DNA of 50,225 nucleotides, taken from assembly GCA_004292955.1 (NCBI GenBank), contig RDXX01000038.1, forward strand, positions 1-50,225, in the 5' to 3' direction. Source of the stretch: Oscillatoriales cyanobacterium. Its GTDB lineage: Bacteria > Cyanobacteriota > Cyanobacteriia > Cyanobacteriales > Microcoleaceae. Position numbers and translations under genes: made by a program. The notes under the pieces were generated by a model. The model ran no database searches, was not told the DNA's origin, and was given only the letters and a program-made list of their open reading frames with translations. This document shows, piece after piece, positions 41,584 through 50,225 of this stretch; position 1 is the first letter of the stretch; the number at the start of each line of letters is the position of its first letter.

Positions 41584-43224
41584 ATGACAGAAAAATACCC
41601 CAATTCTAAAGAATTAGATGCCCGAAATGGCAGTAAAAATAACCCTTTCGATGCCCTAATCAAGCGACTGGATTTGATGATTCGCGCCCGGTACTCCCTG
41701 CTGTACATTGTCGGCGCCGAAGAGGAACCAGTCGAGGCAGTAATTGCCCAAGTAGCACTGCAAGTAACACCCGCGCGCCGAGTATTGTTCTGGGATATCG
41801 TGCGCGGCTGGGAGGATAACGGTTCTGGGAAAGGTTCGGTAATGGCGGCCCTCGATCGCATCGGCAAGACCGCTGTCGAAGAATATACTCTATTTGTACT
41901 CCGAGATTTGCACCCAATCTTGAAATATCCCTACAGCAGTACAAGTGCTCCTGTAATCCGGGAATTACGTAATTTAACCAGGGAATTGAAGCGCAGCAAA
42001 AAAACGATCGTCCTCACTTCTCACGCGCTAGAATTGCCGGAGGAATTGAAAGAAGAAGTAACAGTAATTGATTTCCCTTTGCCCAACATCCAAGAAATCA
42101 ATCATTTAATTTCCCACGTTGTGGAAAAGCCGGAACAGTTGCAAGTTAGCGGCTTAGTAAAGGAACAATTAGTTAAAGCTTGTCAAGGTTTGAGCCGCGC
42201 TCGCATCGGGCGGGTTTTAGCTAAAGCTTTGGCCGCCAAACAGCAAATTAACGAGTCAGATATTGACGGAGTTTTGGAAGAGAAACAGCAAGCAATTCGC
42301 CAAACCGGAATTTTGGAGTTTTGCAACTCCCGAGAATCCTTAAAAAATGTCGGCGGATTGGAGAATTTGAAACAGTGGGTAAAGATGCGGCAAGATGCTT
42401 TTACTGATGAAGCGCGCCGCTACGGTATACCCAATCCTAAGGGCGTTTTGTTGGTAGGAATTCAAGGAACGGGCAAATCTTTATCGGCGAAAACTATTGC
42501 TTGTGAATGGCGTTTGCCGCTGCTACGCTTGGATACTGGCAGATTGTTCGGCGGCATTGTCGGGGAAAGCGAAAGCCGGGTTCGGCAAATGATACAATTG
42601 GCAGAGGCGATCGCACCTTGCGTCTTATGGATCGATGAAATAGATAAAGCCTTCGGCAACATCATCAGCGGCGGCGACGGCGATTCGGGAACTTCGCGCC
42701 GGGTATTCGGCAGTTTGATCACTTGGATGCAGGAAAAAACTAGCCCAGTGTTTATCGTCGCAACTGCAAATAACGTGCGGATTTTGCCCGCTGAGTTGCT
42801 GAGAAAGGGCAGGTTTGATGAGATTTTCTTTTTGAATTTACCCTCGGAATCAGAAAGGCAAGATATTTTTAAGGTGCATTTACAGCGTTTGCGCCCCACT
42901 AGATTCCGCGACTTTGATTTGGCAATTTTGGCAAAGTCTTCTGAGAATTTTAGCGGTGCGGAAATTGAGCAAGTGGTGATTGATGGATTGTACCGGGCTT
43001 TTGGCACTTTTGTGAACGGGCAGCGCCGGGATTTGATGACGGAGGATGTTTTGAGGTCGATCGAGGATACAGTACCATTAGCTGCGATCGCGCGATCGCA
43101 AATTGAAGATTTGAAGCAGTGGGCGGCCGAAGCAGGTGCGAGAACAGCTTCTAACGATACTCGATTGATTGATGAATTGAAGCGTTACAGCCGGCCGCTG
43201 GGTGAAGATGCGATCGATAATTAA
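41584..43224 (+). CDS. ycf46: Ycf46-type AAA+ ATPase
   Basis: A 546-residue AAA+ protein of the Ycf46 family, encoded in cyanobacteria and red-algal plastids. The N-terminal domain (RLDLMIRARYSLLYIVGAEE, about residues 28-47) precedes a single FtsH-like AAA module. That module has Walker A GIQGTGKS (about 288-295), Walker B CVLWIDEIDKAFG (about 344-356), sensor 1 IVATANN, Arg fingers in LLRKGRFDEIFF (about 402-413), and the FSGAEIEQVVIDGLYRAF helix (about 456-473). No protease domain follows, so it is a stand-alone remodelling ATPase. Work in Synechocystis links Ycf46 to photosynthesis and CO2 use, but its substrate is unknown. The leader contains REP palindromes. Confidence 0.92.
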   Translation: MTEKYPNSKELDARNGSKNNPFDALIKRLDLMIRARYSLLYIVGAEEEPVEAVIAQVALQVTPARRVLFWDIVRGWEDNGSGKGSVMAALDRIGKTAVEEYTLFVLRDLHPILKYPYSSTSAPVIRELRNLTRELKRSKKTIVLTSHALELPEELKEEVTVIDFPLPNIQEINHLISHVVEKPEQLQVSGLVKEQLVKACQGLSRARIGRVLAKALAAKQQINESDIDGVLEEKQQAIRQTGILEFCNSRESLKNVGGLENLKQWVKMRQDAFTDEARRYGIPNPKGVLLVGIQGTGKSLSAKTIACEWRLPLLRLDTGRLFGGIVGESESRVRQMIQLAEAIAPCVLWIDEIDKAFGNIISGGDGDSGTSRRVFGSLITWMQEKTSPVFIVATANNVRILPAELLRKGRFDEIFFLNLPSESERQDIFKVHLQRLRPTRFRDFDLAILAKSSENFSGAEIEQVVIDGLYRAFGTFVNGQRRDLMTEDVLRSIEDTVPLAAIARSQIEDLKQWAAEAGARTASNDTRLIDELKRYSRPLGEDAIDN

Positions 43225-43233
43225 CTGAATTTC

Positions 43234-43424
43234 GGTTCGTAGTAAGGACTTTAGTCCTTAATTCAGAGGACTGAAGTCCGAACGATCAAACCGGGTGCAT
43301 CTGGTTTTTGAAGCCTGAAGAAGCATGACCGCATATAAATTATTAGTTATAATCCCATATTTTCTGCCGTCATGCTTCGCCCCTACGGATATATTCGCTT
43401 GCATGGAGATGCACCCTACGAACC
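43234..43424. repeat. REP palindrome interrupted by MITE-like element copy 2
   Basis: GGTTCGTAGTAAGGACTTTA (43234) starts a REP copy with inner GGACTGAAGTCC (43268-43279). A 124-bp element with perfect 10-bp terminal inverted repeats, GGGTGCATCT (43293-43302) and AGATGCACCC (43407-43416), then intervenes. TACGAACC (43417-43424), the expected REP end, follows it. The element is the second copy of that at 33584-33710. This explains most of the 344-base gap after ycf46. Confidence 0.7.
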
Positions 43425-43568
43425 TTACTCGACGGTGATTATTCCGCAAACCGAACCTCCCCAGACGGATAACACCCTAATTCAACCATTAACATCTCAG
43501 TTACATTTCGTTACGATAAGGAAACAGAGAGCAAAAAACTCTCACCCATAATATCAGAGGTAGCCATT

Positions 43569-44672
43569 ATGAACGGTACATTTCGCGTCGGCAACCTGTT
43601 TGGAATTCCCTTTTTTGTCAACGCTTCTTGGTTTTTAGTCCTGGGTTTAGTAACTTGGCAATACGGCGGCGCACTAGCAGCCCTGTTTCCCACATTAGGC
43701 CCCGTAGCGCCGTGGCTGCTAGGATTACTCGCAGCCCTGCTGTTATTTGCTTCCGTCTTAGCCCACGAATTAGGACACAGTTGGGTAGCTATCAAACAGG
43801 GAATTGGCGTGAAATCGATTTCGCTATTTCTGTTTGGCGGACTGGCTAATTTAGAAAGAGAATCGAAAACCCCAGCCGAAGCATTTTGGGTCGCCATTGC
43901 AGGCCCGTTAGTCAGCTTATTTTTGGCTGGTTTGTTAACAGTTATCGGCGTCGGTGCAGCCCTCACAGGCCCAGCCGCAGCCATCGTTCAACTTTTAGCT
44001 TCCATCAACCTAGCTTTAGCCTTATTTAACTTAATTCCCGGCTTGCCCCTCGATGGCGGCAACATCCTCAAAGCGATCGTCTGGAAGATTACCGGCAACC
44101 CTTACAAAGGCGTAATTTTTGCCAGCCGCGTCGGTCAAATCATTGGCTGGATTGCCATTGCTACAGGCATCTTCGGCAATATTTGGAATCTAGTAATCGG
44201 TTGGTTCTTGCTGCAAAATGCCGGTCAGTCTGCACAGTATGCCACAGTCCAAAATGAACTCGCAGGACTCACAGCCGCAGATGCTTTGACTGCCGAAAGC
44301 CCGATCGTCCCAGAAAACTTATCCCTCAGAGAATTTGCCAACAACTACGTCATCGGTAGCACTCACACCTGGCGCCGGTTCCTAGTTACCGATGATGCCG
44401 GACAATTGGTAGGTGCGATCGACCTTGACGACATGAAAACCATCCCCACCGGAAGCTGGCCCCAAGTTCAAGTTAAAGAGCTCGTGAAGCCGATCGAATT
44501 TTCCACCACCGTCAAACCCGAATTGTCCCTCCTCGAAGTCGTCACCCTCCTCGAACAACTCAAAGTCCAAGAACTCCCCGTCACAGGCGAAAACGGCGTC
44601 CTAGTCGGGCTTGTAGAAAAAGCTGAGATTGCCCGCCTCCTGCAAAGACGAGCTCAAGCAAACCCTGCTTGA
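43569..44672 (+). CDS. Site-2 protease (M50) with paired CBS domains
   Basis: A 367-residue intramembrane zinc metalloprotease of the S2P/M50 family. The catalytic HELGH (in VLAHELGHSWVA, about residues 61-72) and the second metal-site motif LPLDGGNILKA (about 156-166) are intact within four to six transmembrane helices. Residues about 235-360 hold two CBS domains (SPIVPENLSLREFANNYV, ELPVTGENGVLVGLVEKAEI). CBS pairs usually bind adenine nucleotides and regulate the attached module. Such proteases cleave membrane-bound regulators, for example anti-sigma factors; the substrate here is unknown. AGAGG lies 10 bases before the ATG. Confidence 0.93.
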   Translation: MNGTFRVGNLFGIPFFVNASWFLVLGLVTWQYGGALAALFPTLGPVAPWLLGLLAALLLFASVLAHELGHSWVAIKQGIGVKSISLFLFGGLANLERESKTPAEAFWVAIAGPLVSLFLAGLLTVIGVGAALTGPAAAIVQLLASINLALALFNLIPGLPLDGGNILKAIVWKITGNPYKGVIFASRVGQIIGWIAIATGIFGNIWNLVIGWFLLQNAGQSAQYATVQNELAGLTAADALTAESPIVPENLSLREFANNYVIGSTHTWRRFLVTDDAGQLVGAIDLDDMKTIPTGSWPQVQVKELVKPIEFSTTVKPELSLLEVVTLLEQLKVQELPVTGENGVLVGLVEKAEIARLLQRRAQANPA

Positions 44673-44696
44673 CACCCTCAGATACTTGACAAATAA

Positions 44697-44752
44697 CAGT
44701 TAACCCCCTCGATTTGCCTTACCAAAAGGGCGATCGGGGGGCTTAACTGTAG
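44697..44752. terminator. Long hairpin downstream of the S2P gene, possible terminator
   Basis: ACAGTTAACCCCCTCGAT and its near complement ATCGGGGGGCTTAACTGT form an 18-base stem around a 20-base loop, 25 bases after the S2P stop. The stem is strong but no U-run follows, so intrinsic termination is plausible rather than clear. Confidence 0.45.
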
Positions 44753-44844
44753 CTACCCAAAAGTCAAGTAAAATACTAAATTATTAGCTGCAAAGCAGCA
44801 ATAAATAACTATAATAGTGTATTGATCATCTGAGCGAGGACGGT

Positions 44845-46236
44845 ATGCCATCTCAGAACGTTACCTCTCAATCCGAAACCCAAGAGTCAAAAGTTCTACC
44901 TACTCTAAAAAACAATATATTGCCCGAGGCGCGATCGTCTCAACCAACAGCTCAATTACAAAAATCAGAGCTGACAGTTTTCGCAGCTCAAGAGATCGTT
45001 TACAAATTTTTCATATATCACATCAACAACTCGGAACCAGAAGTTAGTCTCCAGGAATTCAAAAAAATCTTTATAGAACTAATTGCTCCAGTTAACCCTA
45101 AATTAATTCAATCCCTATACATAATAATTGAATTTAACAGTCAACAAGAATTTAACAACTTATTTAAACGCTGCTCTTACATCTTATTAAATAACTGGAT
45201 ATCCAACAAACAATACGAACTTGCTCGGAAATTAATTACAATTATTAGCGAGAGAACCCTCAGCGAGCCTCACGCAGACAATATTCTCAAAAGACTGAAA
45301 GTGTGGCTGACAAACTTTGTCAGCAGCCAAGACTATGAAAACATCAAATTATTTGTATTGAAGTACGGCGACTACCGGCCCGTAGAAAAGCACTGGACTT
45401 CTCGCTATCAGCCTTATTTGCTAGCCACTCAATATCTCGATACTAAAAACACCCTCGAAGCACGCCAAACTGCCAAACTCTTGTCCCAGAAGTTAAAAGA
45501 CAAGTATAAGTTTGACCTAGCAATGTATACATCTCGCTCTCAGTCAGCCACATTCAAATTTAAAAATTATCATAATCCCACACTTTTAGGAGAGGAAGCC
45601 CTGCGTTTAATCAAAATAATTTTGGTCAACCGAGGCTCGTTGAACTATCGCAGCTTAGCCAATCTTTTTATCAGTCACAGTCAAAATATTACCTACAAGC
45701 AGTTCAAGGAATCTCTGATTAAGTATTTATGTTATTACAATGAAAAAAAAAATAGTTCTGATATTTATCACCAACAACTCATCAATATTTTAGATAATTT
45801 TCATCCCCAGAATGACGAAGAAAGTTTGAACAGTAGCCTGTTGCTCAGAACTTGCAATTATCTAATCAAATGTTTGACAGTGGAAAATTCTGGGGAACCA
45901 ACCGCCTTATTTCTAATTTTCGTGACTCAACTAAATCCTTTAACGCTAGCGATTTTGATGCTAAAGATAATTTTAATCTCACCGTATTCCCAAACCTACT
46001 TAGAACTTTGTTTTGCTCGATTAATTGAATACTATCAAGATAACTCCGCTGCTGAATGTCAGTGGCTAATTAAATTTTTAGAAGTTTGCCAGATTGCTCT
46101 AACTATTTATGGAGACAATGTTCAATACAATCTAGTGAATATGTCAGACAACAATCAAGAGGAACATTTGTTTATCGACCTCAATAACTGTCGAGTTTTT
46201 TCTCAACACAAACAAACACCCAAAAATCGAGATTAG
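44845..46236 (+). CDS. Conserved-looking helical protein, unknown function
   Basis: A 463-residue protein that I do not recognise. The first 45 residues are polar and probably disordered (Ser/Gln/Thr-rich). The rest is dense in predicted alpha helices with regular Leu/Ile spacing, and the composition is rich in Asn, Gln, Lys and Ile. A tetratricopeptide-like or other helical-repeat scaffold is conceivable, but no consensus repeat can be drawn. There is one more hydrophobic helix (LNPLTLAILMLKIILISPYS, about residues 372-391) that could touch a membrane. GAGGA sits about seven bases before the ATG at 44845. Its lower GC than the neighbours may reflect its Asn/Lys content. It is flanked by a hairpin and a convergent kinase gene. 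Confidence 0.75.
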   Translation: MPSQNVTSQSETQESKVLPTLKNNILPEARSSQPTAQLQKSELTVFAAQEIVYKFFIYHINNSEPEVSLQEFKKIFIELIAPVNPKLIQSLYIIIEFNSQQEFNNLFKRCSYILLNNWISNKQYELARKLITIISERTLSEPHADNILKRLKVWLTNFVSSQDYENIKLFVLKYGDYRPVEKHWTSRYQPYLLATQYLDTKNTLEARQTAKLLSQKLKDKYKFDLAMYTSRSQSATFKFKNYHNPTLLGEEALRLIKIILVNRGSLNYRSLANLFISHSQNITYKQFKESLIKYLCYYNEKKNSSDIYHQQLINILDNFHPQNDEESLNSSLLLRTCNYLIKCLTVENSGEPTALFLIFVTQLNPLTLAILMLKIILISPYSQTYLELCFARLIEYYQDNSAAECQWLIKFLEVCQIALTIYGDNVQYNLVNMSDNNQEEHLFIDLNNCRVFSQHKQTPKNRD

Positions 46237-46285
46237 TCATTAGCGCTGTCCCCGCTCGCGAACATTATTAGCGATGTATTCGTAG

Positions 46286-46341
46286 GGTGCGTCGCCATGA
46301 AAAATCCCTAAACTTAATCGGCAATCTGATAGCGACGCACC
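46286..46341. repeat. Inverted repeat GGTGCGTCGC ... GCGACGCACC
   Basis: Perfect 10-base arms 36 bases apart in the gap between two convergent genes. A single arm (GGTGCGTCGC) also occurs at 4623-4632. The rest of the gap (46237-46451) holds ATTAGTC heptamers (46425-46443) and nothing else. Confidence 0.6.
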
Positions 46342-46451
46342 TTATACCAATTCACTATGAAGGTACACGCTCATACATGGTAAAGTAGAGGAGAGCAAAT
46401 GTTGATTTTTTCGGGGAGAACTGGTATTAGTCATTAGTCATTAGGTGTACC

Positions 46452-49400
46452 CTACAGCTCAAATTTTGCAATCAAATCCAGTATCTTTTGATAATCAAAA
46501 TTATCTAAATAATTCATCATAACTTCGGCAAAAATAGGATTATCGCTGCGAATTTCCTCAATTGTTTTGGCAATAAAATCGAAGTCAGCCTGATGGACTG
46601 CCTGTTTGAGATTGCGCGTCCATTCTGGGGAAACTTGCGGCTTAGAGTCCAACGTAAATATTGCAGCACTATCAGATATTTTTTCGGTAACAATAGTTGA
46701 ACTCTCCGATACATTATTTACTGTAACATATTTATTGATAAGTTCAACAGGGCCGACTCCCGTCACAACTTGAATATCAAATTTGAAGACTGTGCCGCGT
46801 CCAACTTCGCTCTGGGCGGTAATGTCACCGCCCATTAATTTGATGAACTCGCGGCTGATACTTAATCCTAAACCTGTACCTTTTTGAACTTTTTGACCAG
46901 ATGAACTTTGCACGAATAATTCAAATATACTGTCTAATTCCTCGGGGATAATTCCTAACCCTGTATCGGCAATTTCAAAGTAAATAAAAGCATTATTTTT
47001 TTGAGCTTCTGATAGATTGATATTATTATTTGGTTCTGGAGATATAGCTACTTCTATTCTGGGTCTTACTGTTACTGAAATTGAGCCTTTTTGGGTGAAT
47101 TTAACGGCATTATCTAACAAATTAATCAGCACTTGTCGCAACTTAACATCATCAGCTTGTACGTACTGAGGAACATCGGGCGAGCGGTTGACAATTAATT
47201 GCAATTCTTTATTTTGTGCGGGAAGTTGAAACATATTTTGCACGTCGCCCAGCAAACGGTACAAGTCAAAGTTTTTTGGGTTGAGTGTCATGCGTCGAGC
47301 TTCAATTCTAGATAAGTCTAATATTTGATTAATGAGTTGAAGCAAGTGTTCTCCGCTGCGACGAATAATTTTAATATTCTCTTGTTCCTGCAAAGTTAAA
47401 TTAGCACTGGGTTCTATTAATTGAGCAAAGCCGAGAATGGCGTTGAGGGGTGTTCGCAATTCGTGGCTCATGTTGGCAAGAAAGATGCTTTTAGCTTTGT
47501 TGGCAGCTTCTGCGGCTTCTTTGGCTTGTTTGAGTTCTTGTTCTGCTTGTTTGCGATCGCTAATATCAAGTATTATGCCGTGCCAGACGATATCTCCATT
47601 TTCGCGCAATTCTGGGCGAGAATAGCCTTGCAGCCATTTGAGTTTTCCCGATGCTGTCACAATCCGCCACTCGTGGGAAAATGGTTCAAGATTTGTGGCG
47701 CTGTTGACAATTGCCTCGAAGTGGCTGGGGCGATCGTCCGGGTGCATTTGTTCGTAGAGTAAAGCAGAGTTGTTTTTGACTTCCTCCGGCTCTAATTCTT
47801 GAATTTCTCGGCACATAGGACTGATATATTCCATCTTGACTGAGCCGTCGGGATGTTGCACGAATATGTAAAGTTCTCCGGGAACCGTGATCGCTAATTT
47901 GTGAAACAGAGCTTCGCTTTTTTGCAAGGCTAATTGTGCTTGTTTGCGATCGCCAATATCAATCCCAAATCCAAAAAGAAAGTCAAAATTGCCATTTTCA
48001 TCCAAAACGGGCGTACCGTGCCACTCGACTAACAAACCCCGATCCGACTTGGTGACAATCCGGTGCTCATTAACCGTTTGCGGGCTGGCTTTGACGGCCT
48101 TAAAAATCGAGTGCAATCCGGCTCGATCGCCCTCGGGTACAAATATAGCTAAATAATCTTTGCCGATAACTTCTGCGGCAGTATAGCCCACAGCTTGCAG
48201 CATACAGTCATTCACCCGCAGGATTTTACCCTCACAGTCGATCGCCACAAAAAATATCGGAGAATTTTCGATAATCTTGAAGTTAAAGTCGCGCTCTTTG
48301 CGGATAATTTTTGTAGCTTGCTTGCGCTCCTCAATTTCGATTTCCAAGCGGGCATTGATTTCGGCTAACTCGGTTGTGCGCGAAGCTACTTCAATTTCCA
48401 GAGTCCGGTTGTAGTCAGCCAATATTTTTTCTGCTTGTTTGCGATCGGTGATATCTTGAAAAACAATAATCACATACAGGACATTGCCAAGAGCGTCAAA
48501 CACCGGCATCGATCGCACTTGCAAAGGAATAATTTTCCCACCGAGGCGAATTTCCATATCTTCAACAATCATTGTTGCACCCCTCACAGCCCGTGCAAAC
48601 GGGGACTTATCGATCGGGTACAGCCGATCGGTGCCTGCTACATAAAGCTGATAAGTTTCTGAGAGCCCTGCTGCGGTTGTACTTGGCATTGCCCTTTTGC
48701 CAGTGAGCTCTTCTCCCACCGAATTCATAAAAATAGTGCTACCTGTGGGAGTCAGGGCTGTGACTCCAACGGGCAAGCTTTCTAACAACTTGGCAAATTT
48801 TTCTTCACTAGACGCCAAAGCTTCAAAAGATTTTTTCAATTGAGCGGCCATTTCATTAAAAGACTGGGCTAATTTACCGACTTCATCCAGCCTGCTCACA
48901 CCAACAGTGCGATCGAATTCTCCTTGGGCAATATCTTTAGCTGCTGCGTTGAGACGCAGCAGCGGCAGCGTTACCCACCTAGCTGTCAGAACTCCGGCAA
49001 TGGTCGATAGCAGTAGCGCGGCCACACAAAGTACAATCGTATTGCGGGTATTTCTGTTAACTTGCCCCATGAAATCGGATTCGGGAACTGCGATCGCAAT
49101 CAGCCAGTTCAAACCGTAACTATCAGAAAAAGGCACCACTGCCACAAAATAATCCTGCCCGTCTCGGTTAAATTTCAGTTGATGCTGCTGCTTAATCTCG
49201 CCAAAGCCCCCGAAGTATTCGTACAAATGCTTAGCTGCGGTACGAATAACAGGAGTTTGGCTGTCTAAAACATTCAGCCGCTCCGGCTGGTGCTTTCCCG
49301 ACAACTTTCTAAAGGGTGATTCTTGACTCGAACTGGCAACCAGCAAGCCCGATCGTTCGATCGCGAAAATTTCCCCCGTTTTGCTAAACCTGAGGCGATG

Positions 49401-50120
49401 GAGATATTGCTGAATTTCCAAGATCGAAAAGTCTACCGCACTAACTCCCAGCAATTTACCATTGCGATCGCGAATCGGTTGACTCGCAGCAATAAACACA
49501 GTCCCCGGAGTAAAACCGGGGTAAATGCTCGTCCAAATTGGTTTGTTAGCTGCGACAGCTTCTTTGTACCAAGGGCGCTGGCGAGCATCGTAGGTTCCTG
49601 CTTCTACTTTTAATTGAACCGTGCGAGTTCCTCTGTTGTCTGTAGCGTAGTAAATGTTCTGAGAGTTGGTAGATTTGTTAGCGACGACAATTTGCAAGCT
49701 CTTGTCCTTAGGGTTGCGCCAAATGGCGAGACATTCTCCTGAGTTTTCAGAACCGAGGGACATCCACTGAATGCTTTTAAACGATTGCATTTGCTGCCAA
49801 AGGAACTTTTCTGCCCGAGGCTGGCGGCTTTCTAACTGTAAGTTTAATTCCTTGCGATCGATCGCTTCAGCGTTGAGTTGATTTACCCAGTGAGTATTTT
49901 CGAGAACACCACTCAGCTTTTCTTCAACTCTTTTCCCCGTCTCCCCGATCAATTTCTGGGCGAGCTCTTCGACTGCTCTTTGTCCGTTGCGAAAGGAAAA
50001 ATATCCGACCATCCCGACTGCTGCGACGATTTGCACCACAAAAGAGCCGACTAGAACGCAGCGCAGAGGTATTTTTGTGGGTTGTCGGACAGTTTGAAAG
50101 GCGAATCGGGACAACGGCAT
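46452..50120 (-). CDS. Membrane histidine kinase with Cache, HAMP and three PAS domains
   Basis: A 1222-residue sensor kinase. It has two transmembrane segments (about residues 19-42 and 358-380) flanking a periplasmic double-Cache sensor that ends near [19 protein letters not shown] domain (about 380-435) and three PAS/PAC units follow (about 437-565, 615-735, 740-862; repeated DRKQAE junctions). Then come HisKA, with the phospho-acceptor His in [13 protein letters not shown] (about 884-896), and HATPase_c with NAVKF, DTGLGI and GTGLGLSI boxes (about 990-1110). It has no receiver domain. The last 100 residues ([20 protein letters not shown], then [15 protein letters not shown]) form a helical tail seen in large Oscillatoriales kinases. 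The cognate regulator is not adjacent, and the ligand is unknown. It would signal an extracellular small molecule to an unlinked response regulator. Confidence 0.9.
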   Translation of the reverse strand: MPLSRFAFQTVRQPTKIPLRCVLVGSFVVQIVAAVGMVGYFSFRNGQRAVEELAQKLIGETGKRVEEKLSGVLENTHWVNQLNAEAIDRKELNLQLESRQPRAEKFLWQQMQSFKSIQWMSLGSENSGECLAIWRNPKDKSLQIVVANKSTNSQNIYYATDNRGTRTVQLKVEAGTYDARQRPWYKEAVAANKPIWTSIYPGFTPGTVFIAASQPIRDRNGKLLGVSAVDFSILEIQQYLHRLRFSKTGEIFAIERSGLLVASSSQESPFRKLSGKHQPERLNVLDSQTPVIRTAAKHLYEYFGGFGEIKQQHQLKFNRDGQDYFVAVVPFSDSYGLNWLIAIAVPESDFMGQVNRNTRNTIVLCVAALLLSTIAGVLTARWVTLPLLRLNAAAKDIAQGEFDRTVGVSRLDEVGKLAQSFNEMAAQLKKSFEALASSEEKFAKLLESLPVGVTALTPTGSTIFMNSVGEELTGKRAMPSTTAAGLSETYQLYVAGTDRLYPIDKSPFARAVRGATMIVEDMEIRLGGKIIPLQVRSMPVFDALGNVLYVIIVFQDITDRKQAEKILADYNRTLEIEVASRTTELAEINARLEIEIEERKQATKIIRKERDFNFKIIENSPIFFVAIDCEGKILRVNDCMLQAVGYTAAEVIGKDYLAIFVPEGDRAGLHSIFKAVKASPQTVNEHRIVTKSDRGLLVEWHGTPVLDENGNFDFLFGFGIDIGDRKQAQLALQKSEALFHKLAITVPGELYIFVQHPDGSVKMEYISPMCREIQELEPEEVKNNSALLYEQMHPDDRPSHFEAIVNSATNLEPFSHEWRIVTASGKLKWLQGYSRPELRENGDIVWHGIILDISDRKQAEQELKQAKEAAEAANKAKSIFLANMSHELRTPLNAILGFAQLIEPSANLTLQEQENIKIIRRSGEHLLQLINQILDLSRIEARRMTLNPKNFDLYRLLGDVQNMFQLPAQNKELQLIVNRSPDVPQYVQADDVKLRQVLINLLDNAVKFTQKGSISVTVRPRIEVAISPEPNNNINLSEAQKNNAFIYFEIADTGLGIIPEELDSIFELFVQSSSGQKVQKGTGLGLSISREFIKLMGGDITAQSEVGRGTVFKFDIQVVTGVGPVELINKYVTVNNVSESSTIVTEKISDSAAIFTLDSKPQVSPEWTRNLKQAVHQADFDFIAKTIEEIRSDNPIFAEVMMNYLDNFDYQKILDLIAKFEL

Positions 50121-50148
50121 AGGCTGGTGACCAAGAAAATGGGATACA

Positions 50149-50176
50149 AGCCCCGTCCTTTTAGGACGGCTTTTCT
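50149..50176. mobile_element. Hairpin at the end of a probable IS200/IS605 element
   Basis: AAGCCCCGTCCTTTTAGGAC followed by GGCTTTT folds into a stem (CCGTCC/GGACGG) overlapping the stop codon of the transposase fragment. Subterminal hairpins of this GC-rich type are recognition sites of IS200/IS605 elements. Confidence 0.55.
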
Positions 50177-50225
50177 TGATTTCTAATATACTCTTTCAAT
50201 ACTTCTAAGGGTGCGGCACCAACGG
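50161..50225 (-). CDS. 3' end of a probable IS200/IS605 TnpA transposase (cut by the window edge)
   Basis: The minus strand encodes [20 protein letters not shown] and stops at 50161-50163. The pattern ([13 protein letters not shown]) matches the C-terminal helix of cyanobacterial TnpA (Y1 transposase) proteins. The adjoining GC-rich hairpin supports the call. Only about 20 residues are visible. Confidence 0.6.
   Translation of the reverse strand, partial: VGAAPLEVLKEYIRNQEKPS

Overview
This window looks like chromosomal DNA of a filamentous cyanobacterium of the Oscillatoriales (Microcoleus/Oscillatoria type). The evidence is the very frequent HIP1-type GCGATCGC octamers, arrays of short heptamer repeats between genes, cyanobacteria-typical genes (Ycf46 ATPase, 8-HDF-type photolyase, mntCAB, several Uma2 proteins, a DUF2470 protein) and a cobalamin riboswitch with a cyanobacterial cbiMNQ operon. 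The genus is an inference; there is no rRNA or other marker here.

Layout. 1-1.4 kb: a decayed IS5-type transposase (one frameshift, one nonsense codon). 1.5-7.1 kb: a flotillin-like SPFH protein, a DUF433/DUF5615 toxin-antitoxin pair, and a Tat-exported PhoX phosphatase with a Pho-box-like repeat upstream. 7.3-15.3 kb: a small secreted protein, folK, a Nudix hydrolase, a CPD photolyase, a repeat-rich gap, a Uma2 protein, two small envelope proteins and an RDD/pentapeptide-repeat membrane protein. 15.5-20.3 kb: an FAD oxidoreductase, a second Uma2 protein, then the riboswitch-controlled cobalt transporter genes cbiM-cbiN-cbiQ. 20.5-26.3 kb: a DUF2207 membrane protein and a second SPFH paralogue under nearly identical promoters, followed by two leucine-rich-repeat lipoproteins and a remnant of a third. 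26.5-35.2 kb: a third Uma2 protein, the manganese importer mntCAB, a nuclease/TOPRIM gene pair, a methyltransferase, the detached cbiO ATPase and larC. 35.3-50.2 kb: a Sua5/YciO-family protein, DUF427, RecQ, an ATPase/TOPRIM-like pair, a frameshifted DUF2470 gene, Ycf46, a membrane site-2 protease with CBS domains, an unknown helical protein, a large PAS histidine kinase and, at the right edge, the end of a probable IS200/IS605 transposase.

Themes. Metal handling is concentrated here: cobalt (cbiMNQ plus distant cbiO), manganese (mntCAB) and nickel-cofactor insertion (larC). Two compact gene pairs (30.2-31.3 kb and 38.9-40.7 kb) have the architecture of anti-phage or DNA-processing modules: PD-(D/E)xK-like nuclease plus TOPRIM, and ABC/OLD-like ATPase plus TOPRIM-like protein.

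The most distinctive feature is how small repeats have entered functional sequences. A 23-nt element splits a GATCGC site and frameshifts a DUF2470 gene. A related element sits in frame in the RDD protein. A dispersed palindrome forms the variable arm of the cobalamin riboswitch. A heptamer-derived array has expanded in frame inside larC, near the LarC1/LarC2 boundary. Heptamer arrays also run right up to the start codons of folK, phr and cbiO.
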